From positions 1 to 34,257 of the forward strand of contig JANXLV010000302.1 of the NCBI GenBank assembly GCA_025355005.1: a stretch of DNA of 34,257 bases, read 5' to 3'. Positions 21,772 to 29,366 of this stretch are shown one piece after another. The translations under genes were made by a program, and so were the position numbers. Each line of letters opens with the position of its first letter. Position 1 is the stretch's first letter. The DNA comes from Myxococcales bacterium. GTDB taxonomy: Bacteria > Myxococcota_A > Polyangia > Polyangiales > Polyangiaceae. The notes under the pieces were generated by a model. The model was given only the letters and a program-made list of their open reading frames with translations, was not told the origin of the DNA and searched no databases.

Positions 21772-24124
21772 CGGGGGCGGCTGGAGCAGCGGGCTTCGCA
21801 GGCGTAGCAGGCGCGGGCTTGGTCGCGTCCTTCACCTTCTTTTCGGGCGGGACGGGAAAGCCGCGATGGCGCATGAGCGCGCCGATGCCCGCGTCCTTGC
21901 CGCGGAAGCCACGATAGCCATCCGCCGCGTCGATCGAGTTGCCCACGGAGAACACGTTGTCGCGCAGCTTCTTCGCGACGTCCTTGTCGTACGGACCCTT
22001 GCCCTGCACGAACGCCTCGTACGCGTCCGCGCTCAGCGTGTCCGACCACAGGTAGCTGTAGTAGCCGGCCGAGTATCCGTCGCCCGAGAAAACATGCTGA
22101 AAATGCGCGGTGCGATGCCGCATGATCATCTCCTTCGGCATGCCCAGCGACGCCAGCGTCTCCTTCTCGAACACGCGCGGGTCGATCGGCTTGTCCGTGG
22201 TGTGCATCTTCATGTCGACAAGCGCCGACGAGAGATACTCCACCGTGATGAAGCCCTGGTTGAACGCCTCGCTCTTGGCGAGCTTCTTCACGAGCGCATC
22301 CGGGATGGGCTGCTTCGTCTGCACGTGCAGCGCGTACTTCGAGAGCACCTCGGGCGTCGCGAGCCAGCGCTCCAGGAGCTGCGACGGGAACTCCACGTAG
22401 TCGCGCGCGACGTTGGTGCCCGCGAGCGACGGATACGTGACGTTGGAGTTCAACCCGTGCAGCGCGTGCCCGAACTCGTGGAAGAGCGTCCGTGCGTCGT
22501 CCCAGCTGATGAGGATCGGCTCACCCGGTGCGCCCTTCACGAAGTTCGCATTGTTGGAGACGATCACCGGCACATCACCGTCGCGCGCTTCGTGATCCCC
22601 GACGGGGGGGATGCGTGACTGCGGACGGTACTCGTTCATCCACGCGCCGGACGTCTTGCCTGGACGCGAGTACGGATCGAAATACCAGTAGCCCACGTGC
22701 TTCCCGCCCTCGCCCGTGACGCGGAACACGCGCACGTCGGGATGGTAGGTGGGGATGCTCTTGTCGGTGATCTCCGAGAACGAGAACCCGAAGAGCTGCC
22801 CGGCGACCCAGAACATGCCCTCGCGCAGCGACTCGAGCGAGAGGTACGGCTTCACCTCGTTCTGATCGAGATCGTACTTCGCCTTGCGAACCTTCTCCGC
22901 GTAGTAGCGGTAGTCCCAGGCCTCGATCTTGATCTTCGCCTTGTCCTTCGGCTGCTCCTTGTCCGCGATCTTCTGCATGTCCGCGACCTCTTCGTGGACG
23001 CGGGCGACGGCGGGCTTCCATACGGCTTCCATCAGCTCGGTGGCGCGCTCCGGCGTCTTCGCCATGCTGAGCTCGAGCCGCCAGTGAGCGTGCGTGGGGT
23101 AGCCGAGGAGCTTCGCACGCTCTGCACGCAGCTTCAGGATCTCGGTGATCGACGCGTTGTTGTCGTGCGCGTCGCCGTTGTCACCGCGCATCTCGAACAT
23201 CTTCCACACCTTCTCGCGAAGGTCGCGGCGCGACGAGTTCGTGAGGAACGGATCCACGCTCGAGCGCGTGTTCGTGATGACCCACAGGCCCTTCTTGCCG
23301 CGACCCTCCGCGGCGGTCTGCGCTGATTTTTTCAGCGAATCGGGGAGTCCGGCGAGATCCTCTTCCTTCTCGAGGACGACCATCTGACCGCCCTCTTCCG
23401 CGAGGACGTTCTGGCTGAAGGTCGTGTAGACCGCCGCGAGGCGCTGGTTGATGTCGGCGACGCGCTTCTTTCCTGCGTCATCCAGCTTTGCGCCGGCGCG
23501 CACGAATCCCACGTAGTCGAGCCACAGAAGCCGGCTCTGCTCCGCGGTGAGCTTCAGCGTGGCGCGCTGCTCGTAGACGGCGGCGATGCGATCGAAGAGC
23601 TTCTTGTTCTGCGCGATCTTGTCGTCCAGCGCGGCGAGCTTCGGCTCCATGTCGCGCTGCACGGCCTGCGCGGCGTCGTCGTTCAGCGTGGATGTGTAGA
23701 TGCCGTAGACGGCCTGCACGCGCTCGAGGGGCTTGCCCACGCGCTCGAGCGCCGCGATCGTGTTCTCGAACGTGGGCGGCGTCGGATCGTTCGCGACGCG
23801 CTCCACGTCGGCCATCTTCTCGGTCATCGCGATCTCGAGCGCGGGCCCGAGGTCCGCGACGGTGTACTTGTCGAACGCCGGCACGCCGCCATTCGCTCCC
23901 TCCCACTTCGCGAGCAGCGGATTCGGCTTTGCTGCGGGCGCCACGGCGGCGTCGTTCTTCACTTCGTTCATGGCGATCCCTGCGTCCTTGTTGCTCATGT
24001 CTGCCGCGGCGGTGTCGGGCTCCTTGGCCGGTCCACAGCCGGACGGCGAGAGCATGGCGAGGGGGAGCAATGAGCCCACGAACATCCCGCGCGACCGTCG
24101 CGCCCACGTCGAACTGCTTCTCAT
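21749..24124 (-). CDS. M3-family zinc metallopeptidase lipoprotein (Dcp/oligopeptidase A-like)
   Basis: 791 residues from MRSSSTWARRSRGMFVGS, supported by AGGAG 7 bases upstream. The signal peptide ends in the lipobox-like SPSGC, so the mature protein is probably a lipoprotein in the periplasm or outer membrane. Relatives such as Dcp and OpdA are mostly cytoplasmic, so export is notable. The N-terminal helical half (GGVPAFDKYTVADLGPALE and following) matches the M3 alpha-domain. The catalytic motif HEFGHALH is at about 549-556, with the third zinc ligand expected in EFPSQLLE. Substrate-binding Tyr residues are in the SGDGYSAGYYSYLWS segment. The C-terminus is an added Pro/Ala/Lys tail of about 25 residues. 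It should cleave short peptides. Confidence 0.92.
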   Translation of the reverse strand: MRSSSTWARRSRGMFVGSLLPLAMLSPSGCGPAKEPDTAAADMSNKDAGIAMNEVKNDAAVAPAAKPNPLLAKWEGANGGVPAFDKYTVADLGPALEIAMTEKMADVERVANDPTPPTFENTIAALERVGKPLERVQAVYGIYTSTLNDDAAQAVQRDMEPKLAALDDKIAQNKKLFDRIAAVYEQRATLKLTAEQSRLLWLDYVGFVRAGAKLDDAGKKRVADINQRLAAVYTTFSQNVLAEEGGQMVVLEKEEDLAGLPDSLKKSAQTAAEGRGKKGLWVITNTRSSVDPFLTNSSRRDLREKVWKMFEMRGDNGDAHDNNASITEILKLRAERAKLLGYPTHAHWRLELSMAKTPERATELMEAVWKPAVARVHEEVADMQKIADKEQPKDKAKIKIEAWDYRYYAEKVRKAKYDLDQNEVKPYLSLESLREGMFWVAGQLFGFSFSEITDKSIPTYHPDVRVFRVTGEGGKHVGYWYFDPYSRPGKTSGAWMNEYRPQSRIPPVGDHEARDGDVPVIVSNNANFVKGAPGEPILISWDDARTLFHEFGHALHGLNSNVTYPSLAGTNVARDYVEFPSQLLERWLATPEVLSKYALHVQTKQPIPDALVKKLAKSEAFNQGFITVEYLSSALVDMKMHTTDKPIDPRVFEKETLASLGMPKEMIMRHRTAHFQHVFSGDGYSAGYYSYLWSDTLSADAYEAFVQGKGPYDKDVAKKLRDNVFSVGNSIDAADGYRGFRGKDAGIGALMRHRGFPVPPEKKVKDATKPAPATPAKPAAPAAPATPAKKN

Positions 24125-24206
24125 GCGAAATCTCCTGGGGATCAGCCGCGCCCATTCTGGCGGCTGTGGCGCGCGATGATAGCCGACCTTCGGGTACGCT
24201 AGAGGG

Positions 24207-25004
24207 ATGTTTGGCCGGCTCTCCCAGCGCGCTTCGTTCCTCTGCGTGTGCACCACGGCGCTTGCCGTGGCTCTCGCTCTTCCTGAAACACGTAGCGAGG
24301 CGTGCTCGTGTGGTGGCCCGAACCTCGACGTGCTCACACCTGCGAAGCCCGAGGGAGTGCCCACGAACACACGCGTGCGCGTGCTCTTGCCGGCCGTGGG
24401 ACAGGGACAAGCGTTCCCCACGCTCACGCTTCGCGTGCACGGCGGTGCCGACGTGACAGCGCGCTCGCGTATCTATCCGGACGTCGCCGTGAGCATCTTG
24501 GAGCTCGCTCCTGCCGCGCCGCTCGCGCCGAGCACACGCTACGACATCGCCGTCGTCGACGCGTCGACGCACCCTTCGACGACAGTGATGTCCACGTTCG
24601 TGACGGGCACGACGGCCGACGTCGCTGCGCCGGTGCTGGATGCGCTGGGGTCGGTCAGCTCGCACAAGAACGTCCACTTCGGCGGCGGCGACTGCTCGAT
24701 CCAGGGCCCGTGGGTCACCATGGACGGCGTTCGCGCGCACGATCCCGGACGCGACGGCGCGGAGCTCGTGTTCGCAGTCTGGGCGCGCACCGCGCAAGGC
24801 GTCCTCGATACGAACCGCCCGCCGGACACGCTGCTTGCACCATCTCGCCACAGGCTCACCATCGGTCGCTCGAGCCTGTGCGACAATCGGGACTTCCCGC
24901 TGCAGGGGCCGATCGCCTCGCTCGCTATCGCCGTCATGGACGAGGCCGGCAACGCGAGCCCGCCGCGCCGCTTTTCCATCGACGTGTCCAGGAGCTCACC
25001 GTGA
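24207..25004 (+). CDS. Exported Ig-like domain protein
   Basis: 265 residues. A signal peptide occupies about 1-32, and the mature end begins near EACSCGGP, a Cys-pair motif frequent in secreted myxobacterial proteins. About residues 35-135 form an Ig-like beta-sandwich of the Big_5 kind: VPTNTRVRVLLP, TARSRIYPDVAVSIL, LAPSTRYDIAVVD. A second, less clear beta domain follows, with Cys residues (GGGDCSIQG and SSLCDNRD) that may be bridged. There is no enzyme motif, and a structural or binding role in the periplasm or outside the cell is inference. Its TGA stop overlaps the GTG start of the RCC1 lipoprotein (GTGA), so translation is probably coupled. The ATG at 24207 lies 82 bases from the divergent M3 peptidase start. 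Confidence 0.78.
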   Translation: MFGRLSQRASFLCVCTTALAVALALPETRSEACSCGGPNLDVLTPAKPEGVPTNTRVRVLLPAVGQGQAFPTLTLRVHGGADVTARSRIYPDVAVSILELAPAAPLAPSTRYDIAVVDASTHPSTTVMSTFVTGTTADVAAPVLDALGSVSSHKNVHFGGGDCSIQGPWVTMDGVRAHDPGRDGAELVFAVWARTAQGVLDTNRPPDTLLAPSRHRLTIGRSSLCDNRDFPLQGPIASLAIAVMDEAGNASPPRRFSIDVSRSSP

Positions 25005-26206
25005 GGCGCGCGGGTGCATGTTTCTTGTTCGCATTGTTGTCGTGTCGCGGAGCACCTCCGGAGACGCATGAACCGGTCGTCGCGCGCATCGCGGGCGCAA
25101 CGGACGGCGGCGCCCCAACCGTTGCGCAGAACGATGGAGGCGCACCAGCGTCGAGCGCGCGGCGCTTCCAGCTGTTTCTGGACAGCGGCGCGTGCGCGCT
25201 CATCGACGGGCAGCTGCACTGCAGACAGAACATCGCGCCCGACCAACCGCTCGCGCAGGAGCCCGCGCTGCTCGGCGGCGCAGCAGATCGCGAGGTGCGC
25301 AGCGTCGCGATCGGCCGTGATTTTGCCTGCGCGGTGATGGACGGCGGAGACGTGCGTTGCTTCGGCGGCAACAACCGCGGGCAGCTCGGCGCGGGTGTTC
25401 GGAGCGAGCGCCAGGATCTCCCCGTGACGGTCCCCGGCATGCGGGGCGCGACGGCCGTGTTCGCGGGACCGTTCACCGCGTGCGCCATCCGCGCGGACGG
25501 CCACGTGGCTTGCTGGGGGAAGAACGACTCGGGCGAGAACGGCAGCAGCACCAACTATCTGTCGGCCGCGCGCGAGCTCGTCTTGCCCGAGGTCGTGCGC
25601 AACGTGTCGGACGTCGTCTCCGTCGCCATGGCGTGGGACTCGACCTGCGCAGTGACGCGCGATCACGAGGTGCATTGCTGGGGCCGCTCCCGCACCGACG
25701 AGCAGACCGCACAGCGCGGCGAGACGAACGAGATACCCATGCGCATCGACGGGATGACCGGCACCACGTTCCTCACCGCGAACGAGAACGCGTTCTGCGG
25801 CGTCAAAGGCGGCGAGGTCGTGTGCTTCGGCGACACCAGCATCCTCATCGCGAGCAAGGACGGCACGTTTGGCCGACGTCCCGGCGTGGAAAAGGTAGGA
25901 ATCTCGCGCGCAACGAAGGTGAGCCTGGGCTCGAACCACGGCTGCGCGCTCAACGTGGCTGGCGAGGTCTACTGCTTCGGCATCGACTCCGACGGCGTGC
26001 TCGGCGTGCCGGGAAAGCCAGGCTACGAATCGCGTCCGCCCGTGAAGGTGCCGGATCTGCCGCGCGCCGTCGACGTCATCTGCGGCACGTCGATGACGTG
26101 CGCGATCACGGAGTCCAGCGAGGTGTACTGCTGGGGACGGTTCTCATGGACGTCGCAGGATGATGTGCACGTGGGACCAGTCAGGGCGGGGCTCGCCGAC
26201 CGATGA
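25001..26206 (+). CDS. RCC1-repeat beta-propeller lipoprotein
   Basis: 401 residues. The start is GTG at 25001, with AGGAG 6 bases upstream, overlapping the previous stop. MRRAGACFLFALLSCRGAPP gives a lipobox LLSC. After a Gly/Ala-rich linker come about seven RCC1-like blades with the consensus CA-x6-9-V-x-CWG: FACAVMDGGDVRCFGGN, TACAIRADGHVACWGK, TCAVTRDHEVHCWGR, GCALNVAGEVYCFGI, TCAITESSEVYCWGR. A Cys pair in each blade suggests disulfide bonding, consistent with export. Bacterial RCC1 propellers are usually binding scaffolds; the ligand is unknown. Co-expression with the Ig-like protein suggests an envelope complex. It is convergent with the cytochrome gene, 10 bases away. Confidence 0.88.
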   Translation: MRRAGACFLFALLSCRGAPPETHEPVVARIAGATDGGAPTVAQNDGGAPASSARRFQLFLDSGACALIDGQLHCRQNIAPDQPLAQEPALLGGAADREVRSVAIGRDFACAVMDGGDVRCFGGNNRGQLGAGVRSERQDLPVTVPGMRGATAVFAGPFTACAIRADGHVACWGKNDSGENGSSTNYLSAARELVLPEVVRNVSDVVSVAMAWDSTCAVTRDHEVHCWGRSRTDEQTAQRGETNEIPMRIDGMTGTTFLTANENAFCGVKGGEVVCFGDTSILIASKDGTFGRRPGVEKVGISRATKVSLGSNHGCALNVAGEVYCFGIDSDGVLGVPGKPGYESRPPVKVPDLPRAVDVICGTSMTCAITESSEVYCWGRFSWTSQDDVHVGPVRAGLADR

Positions 26207-26216
26207 AGATCTCCGC

Positions 26217-27749
26217 TCAGATCGTCTTCAGGTATTCCATCACGGCGCGGCGCTCTTCCGCGGGGAGGTCTGACAGGAACGTGTGACCCGTCACGTGGTA
26301 GCCGGGCTTTCCGCCATCGTAGAAGTACTCGCCTTTGTGGAGTGGGCGTTCCGGGCTCGCTTCGTAGTGAACGCCGATGCGCGTCAGATCGTAATCGCCC
26401 TCCGTGTCCACGATGAACGTCTTCGGTCGCTCCGCCTCTGGCTGAGCCATCGCGGCGATGCTCGGCCACTGCCCCGCATGTCCGAGCACACCGCGCGCCC
26501 ACACATCCAGGAGCACGGGCGGGACGTAGCCCCCCGTGTTGCGAACGGCCGTGTAGCCGCGCGTGAGCGGGATCGAGTTCGACACGGAGACGAACGACGG
26601 GGTGACAGCGTCGACGCGCGCGGGGTCCGTACCCACGATTTCCTTGGGGATGACCTGTTCCTTGTAACTTACACGCATCTCTCCGTCGTGATCGACGTAG
26701 TGCCCGTGGCAGTGGGCGCAGGTCTTCTCGAAGGCGGTCTTGCCGTGCACGGCGAGGTCGGCGTCGATCTGTCCCGGGTACGGCAGCTTGCGCGTGAACC
26801 CCTTCAAGAAGAGGTACATGCTCGTCGCGATGTGCGGATGGCTGATGTACCACTCGGGCCGCGCGCCGAGGAGGAAGTCCGCCTCCAGCACGAGCGCCTG
26901 CGGTGAACCGAAGCCCGAGCCGTCGTACGAGAAGGTCTCGCGGAACGGGAAGCTGCGAATGTCGGGGACCTTCGCCCAGCCCACGTTCGGCGCGAGCTTG
27001 ATCTGCTCCTTCTGGAATCGGTTCACCGCGAGCGCGAACGATTCGATCGTCGCCATGCGGCCAGGCACTGCGTCCTTCCACATGGGGAGCTCAGCGCGGC
27101 GCTGACGTGCGTAGGCGCGGAGCCCGTTCAGCGTGGCCCTCACGATCGGACCGCGCATCAGCTCCGGCCAGATGAGATGCTGCTCGCGCGCGTGACGCGT
27201 GGCGGCGCCGAGCACCGCGTCGTCGGACAGGTTCTGCGCGAGGCCGATGCGAATCAGCGCGTTCTGGTACTCGTGCGGGCGCACGCGCTTGTTGCCCATG
27301 CCGAGCACCATCACGTCACCACCAGGTAGACGCAGCCGCTCCGAGTGACAGATGGTGCAGTTGCCCACGAGCCACGGCACGCTGCTGTTCGGGTCCGTGG
27401 TGACGTGGAAGCCGACGGGGACGGCGCGCGGATCTCCCTTCGCCTCGGGTGGCGGATAGAAGCCAAACTTCTCCTCGAACGTGGGGAAATCCTTCCCGAG
27501 CTCGTCGGGAAAGATGTCCATCAGCGCCAGGAAGACCGGATACGCCATGCCCGTCGCGTACGGATCGCCCCCGCCGGTCTTGGAGAAGTATTCCAGCCCC
27601 GCCTCCGCAGAGATCGGACGCTCCGCGTACTCTGCGGGATTCGACATGGTGGGAGCGCAGCCCGACGTCGCAGCCGCGAGGACCACGGCAGCCGCCATGG
27701 CAACGAACAAGATTGGTAGGGAGCTCTTCCGATGCTGCGCGTGACTCAT
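26217..27749 (-). CDS. Di-haem c-type cytochrome lipoprotein (MauG/RoxA-like)
   Basis: 510 residues. The signal peptide ends in lipobox ATSGC (Cys31). Two haem c motifs are CTICH at 131-135 and CAHCH at 344-348, about 210 residues apart. This spacing and the RNTGGYVPPVLLDVWARG segment before the C-terminus fit the di-haem peroxidase/MauG superfamily, which includes RoxA-type rubber oxygenases known in myxobacteria. A RoxA-type activity is only a possibility; the protein is shorter than RoxA as I remember it, and I cannot place the key Phe or Trp. It should lie in the periplasm or outer membrane and pass electrons or activate oxygen or peroxide. Its ATG overlaps the GntR stop (ATGA), so translation is coupled. 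Confidence 0.88.
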   Translation of the reverse strand: MSHAQHRKSSLPILFVAMAAAVVLAAATSGCAPTMSNPAEYAERPISAEAGLEYFSKTGGGDPYATGMAYPVFLALMDIFPDELGKDFPTFEEKFGFYPPPEAKGDPRAVPVGFHVTTDPNSSVPWLVGNCTICHSERLRLPGGDVMVLGMGNKRVRPHEYQNALIRIGLAQNLSDDAVLGAATRHAREQHLIWPELMRGPIVRATLNGLRAYARQRRAELPMWKDAVPGRMATIESFALAVNRFQKEQIKLAPNVGWAKVPDIRSFPFRETFSYDGSGFGSPQALVLEADFLLGARPEWYISHPHIATSMYLFLKGFTRKLPYPGQIDADLAVHGKTAFEKTCAHCHGHYVDHDGEMRVSYKEQVIPKEIVGTDPARVDAVTPSFVSVSNSIPLTRGYTAVRNTGGYVPPVLLDVWARGVLGHAGQWPSIAAMAQPEAERPKTFIVDTEGDYDLTRIGVHYEASPERPLHKGEYFYDGGKPGYHVTGHTFLSDLPAEERRAVMEYLKTI

Positions 27750-28540
27750 GACCTGTGCTCCGTGGCGCGGCTTGCGCCCTTCGTCTTCGAAGTGCCCTTC
27801 GTGGCTGTCGTGGCTGGCGTGCCTGGCGTGGCCGTCGCGCCCCTCGTGCCTGGCGTCGCGGTCCCGAGCGCCCGCATCAGGGGTGCGAGCTCTGCGATGT
27901 AGTAGCCCAGCGCATCTTTGTCCGTCGCGAGGCGGCGCGCTAGCTCCTCATAGAAGTGGAAGCGCAGCGAGGGCGGCGCTGGGTTCGGCATCTGCGGCCG
28001 CGATGTGAGCGTGTCGTACCAGTAGCGAACCTCCGCGGCGAGAATGCAGTTGCCGGTGGCCTCCGCCAGCAGCGTCCACATGGCGCGCTCGAGCGCGGCG
28101 ATCCCCGCGGCCGTCTGCGCGGACGTTGCGTGCGAGCGGAGCAGCGCAACGAGCGCCTTCTTGCTTTCGGGCACTGCGCGACGCGAGAACACGTCCACGA
28201 TGGACAGACCCTGCGTGTATTGCTTCTCGAGCACCGAGCGCACCAGGTCGTTCGACAGCGGCAGCTCCGGCGCGAGCCGGTAGTAGAGCGCGATCACGTC
28301 CAGCCGGGACGAGCGCGCGGGATCCTTCGCGCGAGTCTTCTCCCCCTGGCTGACGGACACGAGGTCCGCCTCGGCGAGCCGATGAAGGCCCTGGCGAACC
28401 AGGATCTTCGACACACCGAAGCGTTCACTGAGGGCCTGCTCCGGCGGCAGAGCGGTCCCGGGAGGGATCTCCCCACGAAGAATCTCAGCGCCAAGGCGCT
28501 CGAACACGACATCCGAAAGGTATCTGCGAGGGATGCTCAT
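27746..28540 (-). CDS. GntR/FadR-type transcriptional regulator
   Basis: 264 residues from MSIPRRYLSDVVFERLGAEI. The GntR winged helix is clear at about 8-72: GEIPPGTALPPEQALSERFG, VSKILVRQGLHRLAEADLVS, VSQGEKTRA. The rest is helical and suits an FCD (FadR C-terminal) ligand domain, lacking an obvious full set of metal ligands. The last 45 residues are a low-complexity Thr/Pro/Gly/Lys tail. A 29-bp imperfect inverted repeat begins one base upstream of the ATG. Its stop overlaps the cytochrome start, so the two form an operon and GntR probably controls the cytochrome in response to a metabolite. Which ligand is not visible. Confidence 0.92.
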   Translation of the reverse strand: MSIPRRYLSDVVFERLGAEILRGEIPPGTALPPEQALSERFGVSKILVRQGLHRLAEADLVSVSQGEKTRAKDPARSSRLDVIALYYRLAPELPLSNDLVRSVLEKQYTQGLSIVDVFSRRAVPESKKALVALLRSHATSAQTAAGIAALERAMWTLLAEATGNCILAAEVRYWYDTLTSRPQMPNPAPPSLRFHFYEELARRLATDKDALGYYIAELAPLMRALGTATPGTRGATATPGTPATTATKGTSKTKGASRATEHRS

Positions 28541-28541
28541 C

Positions 28542-28570
28542 GTTACGTAGTGACTATGTCACCTAGTAAC
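28542..28570. promoter_or_regulatory. GntR operator: 29-bp inverted repeat
   Basis: Arms GTTACGTAGTGAC and GTCACCTAGTAAC match at 10 of 13 positions around the spacer TAT, with the inner GTGAC/GTCAC and outer GTTAC/GTAAC perfect. A direct repeat of TAGTRACTATGT (28548-28559 and 28564-28575) partly overlaps. The site abuts the GntR ATG and also lies 57 bases from the divergent glycosylase start. Confidence 0.7.
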
Positions 28571-28627
28571 TATGTTGCAAGAACATTCTGCGGCCCCGCC
28601 CCCGTTTCCCCTAAACGTCCCCCTCCG

Positions 28628-29350
28628 ATGTCCTCCCTCGTCACGCTCGCGAAGCAGCTGCGGGCCGCCACATCCGCGCTCGCCTTCCCCGGCGTTCCGT
28701 ACGTCTACGAGCCGCTCGACTACGCGTGGTCGATCGCATCGAGCTACCTGCGCGAGTACGGCGCGGGCCAGAAGCGGGTGCTCCTGCTGGGCATGAACCC
28801 GGGTCCGTTCGGCATGGGACAGACCGGCGTCCCGTTCGGCGAGGTGTCGTTCGTCCGGGACTGGATGAAGCTGCAAGGCAAGGTCACCCGCCCTCGCGCG
28901 GAGCACCCGAAGCGACCGATCACCGGGCTTCTCTCCACCCGCAGTGAGGTCTCCGGCAAGCGCCTGTGGGGCCTGTTCTCGAGAGCACATCCGGACGCGC
29001 GCACGTTCTTCGACCAGGCGCTGGTGATGAACTATTGCCCCCTCCTCTTCCTGAGCGAGACGGGCTCGAATCTGACGCCCGACAAGCTGCCGAAGCCCGC
29101 ACGCGCGCGCCTCGAGAAGATCTGCGACGAGCATCTGCGCGAGGCGATCGCGATGCTGCGTCCCGAGCTCGTCATCGGCGTCGGTGGCTACGCCGCGGGG
29201 AAGATCGAGTCGCTGGAGCTCGCGGGCGCGAAGACAGGCCTCATGCCGCACCCGAGCCCCGCGAGCCCGTCCGCGAACAAGGACTGGGATGGTCAGGCAA
29301 TGCGCGCGCTCCGCGATCTCGACGCAGGCTACCTGCTTCACGCGACCTGA
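28628..29350 (+). CDS. SMUG1-type uracil-DNA glycosylase
   Basis: 240 residues from MSSLVTLAKQLRAATSALAF; an in-frame ATG at 28556 would overlap the GntR operator and is unlikely. The active-site motif GMNPGPFGMGQTGVPFGEV (55-73) is characteristic of SMUG1, with Asn57 as the catalytic water-binding residue. HPKRPITG and RSEVSGKRLWG follow, and the DNA-intercalation motif HPSPASPSAN carries His208. This enzyme removes uracil and some oxidised pyrimidines from DNA as the first step of base-excision repair. Cytoplasmic. SMUG1 is best known in animals and occurs in a limited set of bacteria. No Shine-Dalgarno sequence is seen before ATG 28628, and it is transcribed alone. Confidence 0.92.
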   Translation: MSSLVTLAKQLRAATSALAFPGVPYVYEPLDYAWSIASSYLREYGAGQKRVLLLGMNPGPFGMGQTGVPFGEVSFVRDWMKLQGKVTRPRAEHPKRPITGLLSTRSEVSGKRLWGLFSRAHPDARTFFDQALVMNYCPLLFLSETGSNLTPDKLPKPARARLEKICDEHLREAIAMLRPELVIGVGGYAAGKIESLELAGAKTGLMPHPSPASPSANKDWDGQAMRALRDLDAGYLLHAT

Positions 29351-29366
29351 CTCACGGGCACCGAGA

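Noticed and set aside
26204..26230. Terminator hairpin TGAAGA/TCTTCA between RCC1 and cytochrome genes
   Set aside because: Only 6-bp AT-rich arms with a 15-base loop, lying within both coding ends; too weak.
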